In this document: piece by piece, positions 11,715 to 21,385 of the stretch
Layout of the letters: each line of letters opens with the position of its first letter
Numbering within the stretch: position 1 is the stretch's first letter
Source of the DNA: Manduca sexta
Taxonomy: Eukaryota > Arthropoda > Insecta > Lepidoptera > Sphingidae
Assembly (NCBI RefSeq): GCF_014839805.1
Contig: NC_051116.1
Coordinates: forward strand, 2,046,001-2,110,000
DNA: 64,000 nucleotides
Reading direction: 5' to 3'
Translations under genes and position numbers: made by a program
The notes under the pieces: model-generated
What the model saw: the letters and a program-made list of their open reading frames with translations, nothing else
What the model was told of the DNA's origin: nothing
The model's database searches: none

Positions 11715-12304
11715 TATGTGTACTATTGTTATGTTCGTTTCCTTAATAAATGTAAATAAAAATAAAATAAAGTGGAAAATGCATAATAAGAGTTTTTTGG
11801 AGTCAGTTAAAATTGTATGTAATTAACCAATGACGACACACCTTTTTCCATAATTGAATGACAATTTTACTACGGCTGATTGGTACGTTCATTATGACAT
11901 GTCGGTTTTATTAGCCCTGATGGTACGTGGTAATCAAGTTAAAAGATGCATGGTGGTTGAGTGCGTGAGCAACGCGATGTGGTGTGGGTTCAGAACACAC
12001 GTAAAATGGCTCAGAATAATAAAAAATCGATTAAAATGAACTGCATTTATTTAAAACAATCAGGATTGAAGTGCTTATCGCCATGGTAATACATATATAA
12101 CACTAAACAAGCGATGTATATTCGACATGTATACAATACTATACGTAGGGACCGTCGAAATAAGTTATACCTTCATTTAAAGGTGTTTGTGCGTTTGTGG
12201 CCCCTGGAAAATGTTTGCGGCAACTGAACTTATTCTTAAGATTATTTCAGTGACTATGCTGTTGTGGAATAACGAATGAAAATTTTTATTGTTTTTTTTT
12301 TAAT

Positions 12305-12425
12305 ACGTGCACGGCAAACTGAACCTTATGCACCTGATAGTAAGTGGAGTGGGGTCCAATAGAATGTCGACTGACAAGAGATGATTACCCCTCGACAGTC
12401 GACACAGTTATGCCGGCCTGTTGGA
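12305..12425 (+). repeat. Dispersed repeat (ATGCCGGCCTG family)
   Basis: It contains TAAGTGGAGTGGGGT and CACAGTTATGCCGGCCTG. A reverse copy is at 58560-58675, and fragments with the same GCCGGCCTGT core occur near 10390 and 24890. Confidence 0.55.
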
Positions 12426-12837
12426 ACCAGATGTACACAGGAACGCGACACGATTATATGAGGCACTATAGCGGGTTTTAACAACTTGTGTACGGGGGTC
12501 GCTATCCGGGCGGATGTAAAATATATCCTTCCATAAGCAAAGTATTTTCCAGTGATTGGGTTACCTTTAATGAGACATACATTGCGAACGGAGCCGCGAG
12601 GAAACCTTAGTTGTTAATAACACTTCATTCAAATGAACTAGAGCGCGTCATGCGTATTACTCTTAAATTAAAACTCTTTGTTTCATTTCAAACTTTAAAT
12701 TACTTGAACGTACAGAAGTTAATAGAATTACTTTTTTTTTTGTTTTAAAATCACTATAATTATTGCATCTTACTTCGTGCACCGGCATGTCTTGGGTTCG
12801 ATTTGTATGAAATTTTTCTAAGGCGATTTATTTTATC

Positions 12838-13084
12838 GCGAAAATGACCACACGCACACAACATCACGCATTGATTTGGAGAATGCAGAGGCGCAACCAG
12901 GGCACCCACTTTTCGCCAAGTGTGTTCCCTCCCATGATGTGATAGGAAGCGAGCCCAGTCCAGACTCCGAGCTGAAACTGAGCAGAAAAACCCAAATATC
13001 ACTTTGCCCGACCCGGGATTCGAACCCAGGACCTCAGAGCGTTGTCGTACCGCGCGTGCAGTACAACTACGCCACCGAGGCAGG
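12838..13084 (-). repeat. SINE-2 (tRNA-derived), minus-strand copy
   Basis: Reverse complement of the SINE at 8492. The plus strand shows the inverted B box GGGATTCGAACCC at 13015-13027 and the inverted A-box region ending GCCACCGAGGCA. This copy is better preserved than the plus copy. Confidence 0.85.
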
Positions 13085-13089
13085 AAAAT

Positions 13090-13175
13090 GATTAATCAGA
13101 ACAAAGTTTTTTGACATGCTTTTATTTTTATTACTTATTTTGCTTGGTTTATTCTCGGAATCGTTTATTAGAAAC
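13090..13175. repeat. Fragment of a CCAATC-type MITE
   Basis: The segment AATCAGAACAAAGTTTTTTG and CTCGGAATCGTTTATTAG matches the fuller copies at 24097-24258 and 37664-37822. Confidence 0.5.
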
Positions 13176-13434
13176 AGGATATATTTACTCTTACCTAAAA
13201 AAATAACATATATGTCAATCCAGAACCTAGCAGTAGCGAAGTGTCCATATAACCCGATTCTTGCTGACATCCCTTTCATAATTCATATGATATCTAATTA
13301 TCATTAGAACGATTTGTAGACTTAATTTATGCATATAAGAATATATCGACGGTTATAATGCTAATTGACTTAAGCGACATTTGTAAGCGACACTAAGTTT
13401 CCTACATATTTAAAATCAGCACTTTTTTCTATGT

Positions 13435-13815
13435 TTTTTTTAACCTATTTATTTTATTTTTTTTCGAAAAAATGTCGCTTACGTCATTTAACTTTTCAAC
13501 CATCTATATATGTTGTTGTGTTGGGTTATTTTTCTATATTTTTTAACCTAGTTAAATTTTTTTCGAAAAAATGTCGCTTACAGCAAAACGCCTTTCAACC
13601 ATCTATATATATTGTTGTGTTGGGTTATTTTTCTGTTTTTTTAACCTAGTTAAATTAAAAAAAATGTCGCTTACGTCAAAAAGCCTTTCAACCGTCTATA
13701 TATTGTTGTGTTGAGTTATTTTTCTTTGTTTTTTGAAACTAGTTAAAAAAATCCAAAAAATGTCGTTTACGTCAATTAGCCTTTTAACCGTCGATATATA
13801 TCATGTTGAGTTACG
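13435..13815. repeat. Tandem array, 4 x ~96 bp
   Basis: The landmark ATGTCGCTTACGTC (and variants) recurs near 13472, 13571, 13664 and 13760, a step of 93-99 bases. Each unit also has TTTCAACCATCTATATAT and GTTGTGTTGGGTTATTTTTC. The units diverge from left to right. The reading frames across it are by-products of the array. Confidence 0.85.
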
Positions 13816-14228
13816 GATAATTTCCTTCTTCGCCACTTGGATCTGTGTGGGCCAAATTTTATCAAAATCCATTCAGGAATGTATGCTTTTATTACATCAA
13901 ACATACGTTCACTCCTATATTTGTAATACTATTAGCATTATTAAGATAATGCACTCTACCATTGGGACATATAGAAAACCTTCACATTATAATAATTATA
14001 AGTGTCGCATGTCACGCATACATTAAGAAATTACTTATAATAAATAATTATTATATTACGTCCTTCGTTTAACAAGTCTGGGGATTATGAGTAAACTATT
14101 AATATAGTTAGTGTACGCGCGCACTGGCGGTTAAAAAAACGCATTTCGATAATCCATGATTTCGTTATAAAAAGTACTAAATCCTGCAGGGTAGTTAGGT
14201 CGGAATTGCTGTGCATTGGATTATAGTG
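13816..14228. other. Intergenic, no gene seen
   Basis: AT-rich sequence with no recognised motif. Confidence 0.4.
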
Positions 14229-14412
14229 TTAGGGACTCGGGCCGGCGGTCGCTCCACGTTTACCACCTCTCCGGGCCGCTCTACGTCTAGTCGATGGCTT
14301 ACGGCTGAGGTTTGCCAGTCTTTGGACACCGGTCCGTCCAATCACCCGCCCCCTTTTCCTTCTGTGAAGGCTGGGCGGTAGTGGTAGATAACTTTCTTCG
14401 CGAAAACAAAAA
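14229..14412 (-). repeat. GC-rich dispersed repeat, copy 1
   Basis: Opens TAGGGACTCGGGCCGGCGGT and closes with GAAGGCTGGGCGGTAGTGG, CTTCGCGAAAAC and an A run. The same landmarks occur at 30480-30642. The plus-strand A run could mark a retroposon end; the class is not settled. Confidence 0.6.
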
Positions 14413-14809
14413 AAATATCAATGCTAAATCTGCTGATCATCCAAGACATCCCCTATTATAACACTTATTGTGTAAAAATCAGCTACAATTTCCATAATGT
14501 ATCAGCTGACCCACTAGTATTCTAACTTATACTAAATATCGAAACTATAGTAATTCGCACAGTAAGCTACATCCTGATCAGGAATATAAAACCTCGCTCT
14601 GTCGTGGTGAAATATGGAACTAATTTCTTGCACTAATTAACTTTAAAAATCATAATTGATCTCTAAAAGCAGGTTTTATATTTTTCTGGTGAAAATAGGC
14701 TTCTCACAGAACCATTAGCGTACGGCACTCAAAACAAGCCGTTAAGCCGACACCTCCCAACACTAATTAACCCAAACCTGTAATGCATTAGTAACTCTCC
14801 AAGGGAATA

Positions 14810-14960
14810 CAATAACTATATATAGTATATACATGTACACAACGCATAATAGAGGGCTGTTATCAACGAGTGTCACTCAATATTTCAGTTATACGCGATC
14901 TGTCGTTGTGGTAGTGTGTTCTAATAGTTTAAACAGTGAATATTGTGAATACAATTTATT
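14810..14960 (+). promoter_or_regulatory. Possible core promoter / 5' leader
   Basis: A TATATATAGTATATAC stretch (14816-14832) is followed by GAGGGCTGTTATCAACGAG and a TTTCAGTTAT initiator-like site at about 14884. The next 80 bases read like a lepidopteran 5' UTR. The TATA-to-initiator spacing is longer than the usual 30 bases and no downstream coding exon was found, so this is a weak call. Confidence 0.15.
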
Positions 14961-15766
14961 TCAGTGCTGTTGTTCTGAGTAATATAGAAAAGTATTTTTT
15001 AAATTTTTAAAAAGAATTAAAAATTTCTAATCAATTAAAATATCATATAAAAGAGATATATTTTAAAGTTATTTAATTAGTAATTTTACTTTTATTAAAT
15101 TAAAAATTATAAAAGTTTGTTTATAGAAAATTAAATTAATGCTTTCATGATTGTGCGATATTTCGTTTATCAAACATCCAAATGCCGTTACAAATTTTCT
15201 CATTTATAATATTAGTAATATTGAAAGCAATAAATATACATACAATTACATAATAACTATAAATAATTTGAAACATGGTTACAAAACCGCAAACCAACTC
15301 TAACATGCAAAACAGGAAACGCACCTAATGTAAAATACGTTTAAAATATAGGCAAGTTTATACCTATCTATTACTAGTATCGCGGTTATTTAGAATAATC
15401 ATTATTATTATTTTCCCACCAAAGTAGGCAAAGGTATAACGAATCATACAGCCAATAAATATTATTTTAATTGTTATACGTTTGAAATCGATTTTTTTAA
15501 TTTTGCCTATCTTAACTTAGGTACAAATTTTTTGCATAGCTATGGTAAAGTACATATCAAAATATATAAGTTTCGTCCTGTACTTTTTTAAATTTTACAA
15601 AGGAACTAAATTTTCGGTCACAACGAGCTAGTTTAATGAGCATTAATATTTGATTAAGCCAAGAGGACTAACAGCGGCAATCGATCGCTAGTTGTAAAAG
15701 CCTTGAAACTGCCCCTATTACTGTCACTGATTGATGCTTAAAACGGAACATTTTTAGTATTATAAT
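14961..15766. other. Intergenic, strongly AT-rich
   Basis: No gene, RNA or well-bounded repeat is visible. Confidence 0.4.
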
Positions 15767-15951
15767 TGACTAACTTTGCCTGCGGCTTTGCTCGCGTAAA
15801 AATATTTTTTTCCGAAAAAAAATAGTTTATAGCACTCGGGAATAAAGTAGCTTTCTATTAGTGAAACAATTTTCAAAATCTGTTTAGTAGTTCCAGAGAT
15901 TAGTCCCTAAATACTCACAAGCTGTTCCTCTTTATTATTTTAGTATAGATT
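15767..15951 (-). mobile_element. Decayed Helitron remnant
   Basis: The minus strand has the family's GC-rich end (CGCGAGCAAAGCCGCAGG) and the internal AGTTCCAGAGATTAG-like block in reversed order relative to the 2057 element. The terminal CTAG has decayed. Confidence 0.5.
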
Positions 15952-16274
15952 TTGTCATTACCGATCTAAAAACAAATGAAAATCATTCGTATTTCTATAA
16001 TATTACTGTTTCTTTAGATAATGATTTGATGATATCTCTTATTACAACGTAAATAAGACTATATTTCTGTAAAAACATTTCACATAATTATATATAACTA
16101 GTCAAAAATATGAACTGTGTAATATGATTCTATATAATTCTTCATAATCATTATGATTTTATCGTCTTCAGCCACACAATATTTATTGTGTAACACAGGC
16201 CTCCCAAATCCTCCGACCTGTTGCATGCGATCTACATCGAACGACATACTATCAGGTCTACCTTAAAAACTTGG

Positions 16275-16350
16275 GGTCAGAGACGAATTGCCTTTCTTCA
16301 ATCGTTAACGCTAATAATATGTATGAAAATGACACATCCTAGCGATAATA
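16275..16350 (+). repeat. Short dispersed repeat
   Basis: TCAATCGTTAACGCTAA and GTATGAAAATGACACATCCT match 61690-61765 (GACAATCGTTAACGCTTA, GTACGAAAATGCCATATCCT). The function is unknown. Confidence 0.45.
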
Positions 16351-16542
16351 CTAAGATAGTCTTTAACGTAATATTTTTGTTTACTTTAACAATTGCAAAA
16401 AAGCGTTGTTCATTTCTACGCCTGCAACGTTTCACAGCAACAAATGGACTAATCGCATCCCAATTATACTTTCAATGACCATAACCATTTAATAATTTCT
16501 ACCGACATTATTCTATTATTTTTTTATTTGTTCTATATATAT

Positions 16543-16947
16543 ATAACGGCAGGCTAGGTGTATGCTCGTTATCGTCTTCCATAGCTTATTACTACTAAGT
16601 ATCGTGGGCGTATGTGGGGATATGTCAGATCACAATAGCCGATGTCAGATTTTAGTAGTTGTAGTTTTTGTCCCAAAACAATTATAATTCCAACAACACA
16701 AACTACTACGGAACGCGAGACAGTCTCCACGCACCCACAGCACTAGTCTCCAATAATATTATTTGATCACTTGATCTAAAACCAACTGAATTACTAATTT
16801 TTCATAGGCTTGTCATTCTCTTTGACTGCTAGCTTTTCGGCCTTCTTGATGTCGTCTGACATCCTCATTGCGCTGTGTAGCGAAGATTCTGTCGAATGCC
16901 ATAAGATGGCATTGGCGTTCCATTTAAAAATCAACTCGATGACGACA
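16543..16947 (-). repeat. 405-bp direct repeat, copy 1
   Basis: I saw no mismatch to 19426-19830. It is preceded by a TATATATATA run. It holds the leader and the start codon region of gag, cut after about 14 codons. Confidence 0.9.
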
Positions 16948-17033
16948 CGGCCATCCTGCTTGCACACGTCCACGTGTGTTAACCTGTCGACAAAACCAAC
17001 ACCAAGTATCCTTGTTGCATAACGCTCGGTCAT
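16794..17033 (-). CDS. Small ORF of unknown function upstream of the gag leader
   Basis: A 79-codon minus-strand frame. The last 51 codons lie in the direct repeat; the first 28 are present only in this copy. It contains VIELIFKWNANAILWHS and a lysine/glutamate-rich C-terminus. I do not recognise it. It could be an accessory ORF, a captured host fragment or chance. Confidence 0.25.
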   Translation of the reverse strand: MTERYATRILGVGFVDRLTHVDVCKQDGRVVIELIFKWNANAILWHSTESSLHSAMRMSDDIKKAEKLAVKENDKPMKN

Positions 17034-17678
17034 ACCTGACCATGATATCTCTACTAAATATCACAAAAATAGTAATAAAACAAACTATGCAACCTTATAA
17101 ACTCTAACGTACATTTCTTCTATTGAACCCATTAACTAGATACCTCAATCGTGTTACACTCATCACAACATTGTAACGCGAAGAGCCATGTACCATCGTT
17201 ATCTCTTATAACAATTCACTCGGATCATTAATAAACTTGCCAGTGTTTTTAATTCTTAAAATACCCGAGTAAAACTTCTATCGCCACGGCCTCTCTCAGC
17301 CGAAGAGTCATCACTAACTTCTCTCTCTGACGCGTCTTTACGATCCACGTAAAACGCACGTGTGCATCCCTCTCAGACTACACACGGGACGGTCTCTGCA
17401 GACCACGACCTCCACTAGAGATGTACGCCCACCGCACACCCACGGACTACTTGGGTTACCCCAAGAGACACCGACTTCCAACGGGCTACGACTACGTATC
17501 ATCCACTAGCAGGTCGACTATCTACGGCCGATAGAGTTCACACTCGTGTTCACACTATAATTAACTTAACTTTGCTCATCAGCATTGGGAATCTCATGAA
17601 TTTCTACTTCGACTGGTACATGTCTCTCTGGCATCTTACGTAATCGATCATAAGCATATTTCTATTTACGTTTAAAAT

Positions 17679-18410
17679 TCAAAGCTTGCAACGTGTAACG
17701 AAATAATCACCACGCAAAACTTCAATCACCTTAAACGGACTTCTAAATTTTGGGTCTAATTTAGTCTGATTTCGCTCCTCGTTTTCTAATAAAACGAAAT
17801 CACCTTCAGAAAACTTCGTGTAAGTAGATACTGTCTAAACTATTTTATAGAGTTGACAACAGCGAGCGTCTAAAAGCTCTTTCGCGCGCTCACGAAGAAC
17901 CCTACGCTCATCAAACGACATTCTATATGGTCGCTGTTGTACCCTACGGTTGGGATGTATTAACTTAATTTTAAGCTTACCTATAGACACGCGAATTGTC
18001 GGCATACCGGTTATAAAACATTTTGCATAACCTCTAAAAATTTCTCAAAGTCGCGATTTTTCAGCCCCTATGAGACTCGTATCACCTACAGTAGAATTAA
18101 TTATCTATTTGGCAATGTTACACATTGAATTTAAAACTTTAACTTTATGTAAAGTAAAATCGGTCGCAGTCATGTTTATAGAAAAGACTAAATTTAAAAT
18201 CTCCCGACCAATCATTATGCCACTTTGTAACTAATCATCTTGTAAAACGTGAAATAAGATTTCAATAGGATGATCGTTAATCATTATGTAAAACAATATT
18301 TGTTCTGTGCATAATAATCGTGAATGTCCGATACCAGTCATACCAATATCACATTACTAAATCGTTTACCTGAAAATTTTGCATTAAAACTCTTTAATCA
18401 ACGAGCACTC
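17679..18410 (-). pseudogene. Pol remnants: protease, RT N-terminus, integrase C-terminus
   Basis: Reading downward from gag, a decayed aspartic-protease-like stretch is visible at about 18410-18130 (a SGDECSLIKE segment after the active-site region, then IMIGREIL). It has several stops. At about 18005-17890 comes a segment with RPYRMSFDERR and AKELLDA, typical of the start of a gypsy reverse transcriptase. This runs directly into a GDFVLLENEE...LDPKFRSPFKVIEVL segment (17835-17679), which fits the integrase C-terminal GPY/F-type domain. The catalytic RT, RNase H and integrase core are absent, so one large internal deletion is inferred. The element could not move by itself. Confidence 0.6.
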
Positions 18411-18454
18411 ATCACCAGAATTATAATAAAAACAGTGCAACTGACCATTATACT

Positions 18455-19465
18455 CTAAGGTGCCATAGGAGGTTGAACTGCACACAGGTTCACCCGTCGC
18501 TGTGTACGCACCTCGCTCTTGCCGCCACCGTCTGCTTGACTACCACCGCTCGTACAGCGCATGGCGATGTGTTCCGGTTTGCCACACTTGTAGCAAACTA
18601 GGGGCTTCGCTACCAGCTGCTGTGCTACTTGACTAGTCACCGTCGCTACTGGAGGATTTCCTGTACCATCATTCGGTTTGCTTCTACATTCGGATCGCTT
18701 GTAACCCGGTTTGTCGCAATTGAAGCACTTTATTTGTGGCATCTTTGCTCGTTTGACGTCAGATGTATTCAAGGTCTCACTAGGGGAGCTCATTTTTCGC
18801 TTTAGATACGCAAAGGATTGAAGTTCTTTTAGCATTTTGTCTCTTGTCGTAATGTTACTAGTGAATGCCAACCGCTGCAATCTTGAATCAAATTGAGAGA
18901 CATGAGCGAGTACAGTAGCCACTGCAATTTGTTCCTTATCGATTTGTTTCCATCGATTAATGAGCGACGACAACAAACGGTTCGCATAAGCAACCAACGT
19001 CTCTTTGTCATTTGGTTTGTCAATATGCAGGTTTGTGAGGGAACCCGCTAAGGTTTCCGTCGGAACAAATCTGTTCGTAAAAAGTTCCTTGAACTCACTC
19101 CAAGTTATGCCGTGGTATGCAATTTGCGATAGCCATGTTGACGCTATCCCTTTCAAGGCCTTGCTGATCACAACGATAAGTTGGCCTCCTTGCATCGGAT
19201 TATCAGCAAAACATAAGTCCGCTGTTGCGCACCAAGATCTCGCGTCCGTGTCCGTCTTATCCGGGTCCGTCTTATCAAACTCCGGCAAATTAACTGCATT
19301 GGTCGTCTTTTGCGTTTGTAATGCCTCAATCAATGCTCGCATGTTTGCATTTTGTTGTTCAAACATAGCACGCCAACGGTCACTTTCCGAATTTTTATTT
19401 TGATCCGACATCGATCCCTCTTCTGATAACGGCAGGCTAGGTGTATGCTCGTTATCGTCTTCCAT
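18455..19465 (-). CDS. Gag polyprotein of the deleted Ty3/gypsy-type element
   Basis: An intact 336-codon frame. The N-terminus is acidic and Gln/Asn-rich. The middle (about residues 75-235) has the retrotransposon-gag helices, including the WSEFKELFTNRF block. Two zinc knuckles follow: CFNCDKPGYKRSEC, in which the usual His is replaced by Tyr, and CYKCGKPEHIAMRC, which is a standard CX2CX4HX4C. Its role would be to package element RNA into cytoplasmic particles. The first 14 codons lie inside the 405-bp direct repeat, and a truncated second start lies at 16582-16543. The frame is intact although pol is ruined, so the insertion is either recent or was mobilised by a helper. Confidence 0.8.
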   Translation of the reverse strand: MEDDNEHTPSLPLSEEGSMSDQNKNSESDRWRAMFEQQNANMRALIEALQTQKTTNAVNLPEFDKTDPDKTDTDARSWCATADLCFADNPMQGGQLIVVISKALKGIASTWLSQIAYHGITWSEFKELFTNRFVPTETLAGSLTNLHIDKPNDKETLVAYANRLLSSLINRWKQIDKEQIAVATVLAHVSQFDSRLQRLAFTSNITTRDKMLKELQSFAYLKRKMSSPSETLNTSDVKRAKMPQIKCFNCDKPGYKRSECRSKPNDGTGNPPVATVTSQVAQQLVAKPLVCYKCGKPEHIAMRCTSGGSQADGGGKSEVRTQRRVNLCAVQPPMAP

Positions 19466-19830
19466 AGCTTATTACTACTAAGTATCGTGGGCGTATGTGG
19501 GGATATGTCAGATCACAATAGCCGATGTCAGATTTTAGTAGTTGTAGTTTTTGTCCCAAAACAATTATAATTCCAACAACACAAACTACTACGGAACGCG
19601 AGACAGTCTCCACGCACCCACAGCACTAGTCTCCAATAATATTATTTGATCACTTGATCTAAAACCAACTGAATTACTAATTTTTCATAGGCTTGTCATT
19701 CTCTTTGACTGCTAGCTTTTCGGCCTTCTTGATGTCGTCTGACATCCTCATTGCGCTGTGTAGCGAAGATTCTGTCGAATGCCATAAGATGGCATTGGCG
19801 TTCCATTTAAAAATCAACTCGATGACGACA
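19426..19830 (-). repeat. 405-bp direct repeat, copy 2
   Basis: Identical by eye to 16543-16947 (offset 2883). It is followed by a TATATATATATA run, so the two outer edges of the whole element both join (TA)n. Confidence 0.9.
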
Positions 19831-19851
19831 TATATATATATATATTGAAAT

Positions 19852-19945
19852 TTTGAATGACGAGACGAGCTTGTCGTACGCCTGGTAAGCCATACGACCG
19901 CCCATAAATAGAAAAAACATCATCCGATACCTTGAATTACAAAGT
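19852..19945 (+). repeat. Dispersed repeat family A, head fragment
   Basis: Starts TGAATGACGAGACGAGCTTG and continues through CCATACGACCGCCCATAAA, then stops matching near 19945. Confidence 0.7.
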
Positions 19946-20974
19946 TTTCTTCTTCTTCGTACATACACGTTCTTAAATTCGGGAGCTGTTTTTAAATTAT
20001 TTTCCTTATTACGAGGCTCGCCAACAAACGTCTTGCCTACAGCGTCAGTTTCGAGTTATAATATTCAATATTTTTTAAGAATTGTAAACTTAAAAATGTC
20101 CATAATCTATCGCCTTTTAGCAAGGGCTCGATCGCAAAAACGTCAAGTAAATACATCGATAAACCATTTGATAAGCCGTTATCGTTTCCTAACACTGTAA
20201 AAGCTTTTACATCCGATTCCAGGAAATTGTGAATAAATTAGATAAATTGTGACTAAAACCGTTTTAAATCGTCATATTTTTTTAACGTATTTAGATGATG
20301 CTCTTAGAATTATAAATAACACCACAGAGAGTAGGTACTGAATCTTTATTTTATCTTTTAAGTATAATCGATGCACATCATATAATATTACATATCGTGG
20401 AGACCGAGCGAATTTAACGATATTATCTTATGATCTTATATTTGTATATATTCTAAACTCACAAGTCTTAATACAAGAATTAACATTCTTTCATCTCTCG
20501 TTTTGTTAACATTATTCTCTTTTCCCGCCCTTTTAACCGACCTCAAAGAACAGACATTTATTTATATGAGTATATTTTTAATAAATATAATTACATATCG
20601 ATCAAACTGTTTTATTGATTTAGTGTTCTAATTAACACTAGCAAACACTGTGAATGTGTAGTTAACCTACTAATAGGATCAAACATGACCTAAAAAATAA
20701 CAAACATCGGATAAACGTTCATTAAAAATATCGATAACAATAGTTCTTTTTCCTTGTTAATGAGAATATGATTAGCGCTTTGCAAACTATATCAAGGAGT
20801 TGGTCAGGAAACACTTTGAAAAATAACAAGTTTTAAATAAAACTATATTATTCAGAACTTACAGCAAAACGTTGATAGCAAATGGTATCTTGGTAGTTGG
20901 TATGAATTTTCAAAGACTGTGTGATTATTAAAACAAAGCCAGTCATTATAAACTGTGAATAAATAGTGCTAAAA
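19946..20974. other. Upstream region of the calpain gene
   Basis: AT-rich, no repeat of recognised family. The last 150 bases are the likely 5' leader. A CTTACAG at 20859-20865 could be a splice acceptor for an upstream non-coding exon, but no donor partner was identified. Confidence 0.35.
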
Positions 20975-21385
20975 ATGGCGGCGGAAGTGGCAGAAACGTC
21001 ATTTTTGAAACTCAACAGAGAAGAGGTCTCGTACCGGTCAAGTTTTCGCACGACCACGAACGCAACGGAAAGAACTACAATATGGAAACAAAAATGTGTG
21101 TCGATAGAGTCGCCAAAATCTGGGAGGATCATCCAATCGCAAAGGGAGAGCCCTAAAACAAAACCTCAAGGTGGAAAAAGCACTTCTGGTTTCTTTACGA
21201 AGTTTTTCGAAGACTTCAAGAAGGCGCGAGTGTCTGACTGTACATACCAACCGTCGAAGGTTCGAAAGAATAGCTTCTATAGACCGTTTTGGGCGAAGAA
21301 AGTGGCAAATGATAGAGAAGAAGTGAAGGAGAATGTCGAAGTTAATGCTGCTTCTCATAAATTGGCAGCTGTGCCATACACGAAG
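20975..21385 (+). CDS. CalpA: Calpain exon 1 (residues 1-137)
   Basis: Begins at ATGGCGGCGG and ends ACGAAG before a GTAGAT donor, phase 0. The encoded tail is Lys/Arg/Ser-rich, with a [11 protein letters not shown] amphipathic stretch and no known domain. Assignment rests on position, an open frame and phase agreement with exon 2. Confidence 0.65.

Larger units (their letters stand above)
16543..19830 (-). mobile_element. Deleted Ty3/gypsy-type retroelement with outer direct repeats
   Basis: A minus-strand LTR-retrotransposon derivative inserted in a (TA)n tract. From high to low coordinates it holds a leader, gag (19465-18455), protease remnants, a short RT-like N-terminal piece, an integrase C-terminal piece, an LTR-like non-coding region (about 17590-17030) and then a second identical copy of the leader plus the first codons of gag. 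The 405-bp outer repeats are 16543-16947 and 19426-19830. They do not look like LTRs: they end inside gag, have no polypurine tract before the 3' copy and no primer-binding site after the 5' copy. Most of pol is missing. Confidence 0.65.

Noticed and set aside
16543..19830. Standard LTR retrotransposon with 405-bp LTRs
   Set aside because: The repeats end inside gag, lack a CA end, and have no polypurine tract or primer-binding site beside them.
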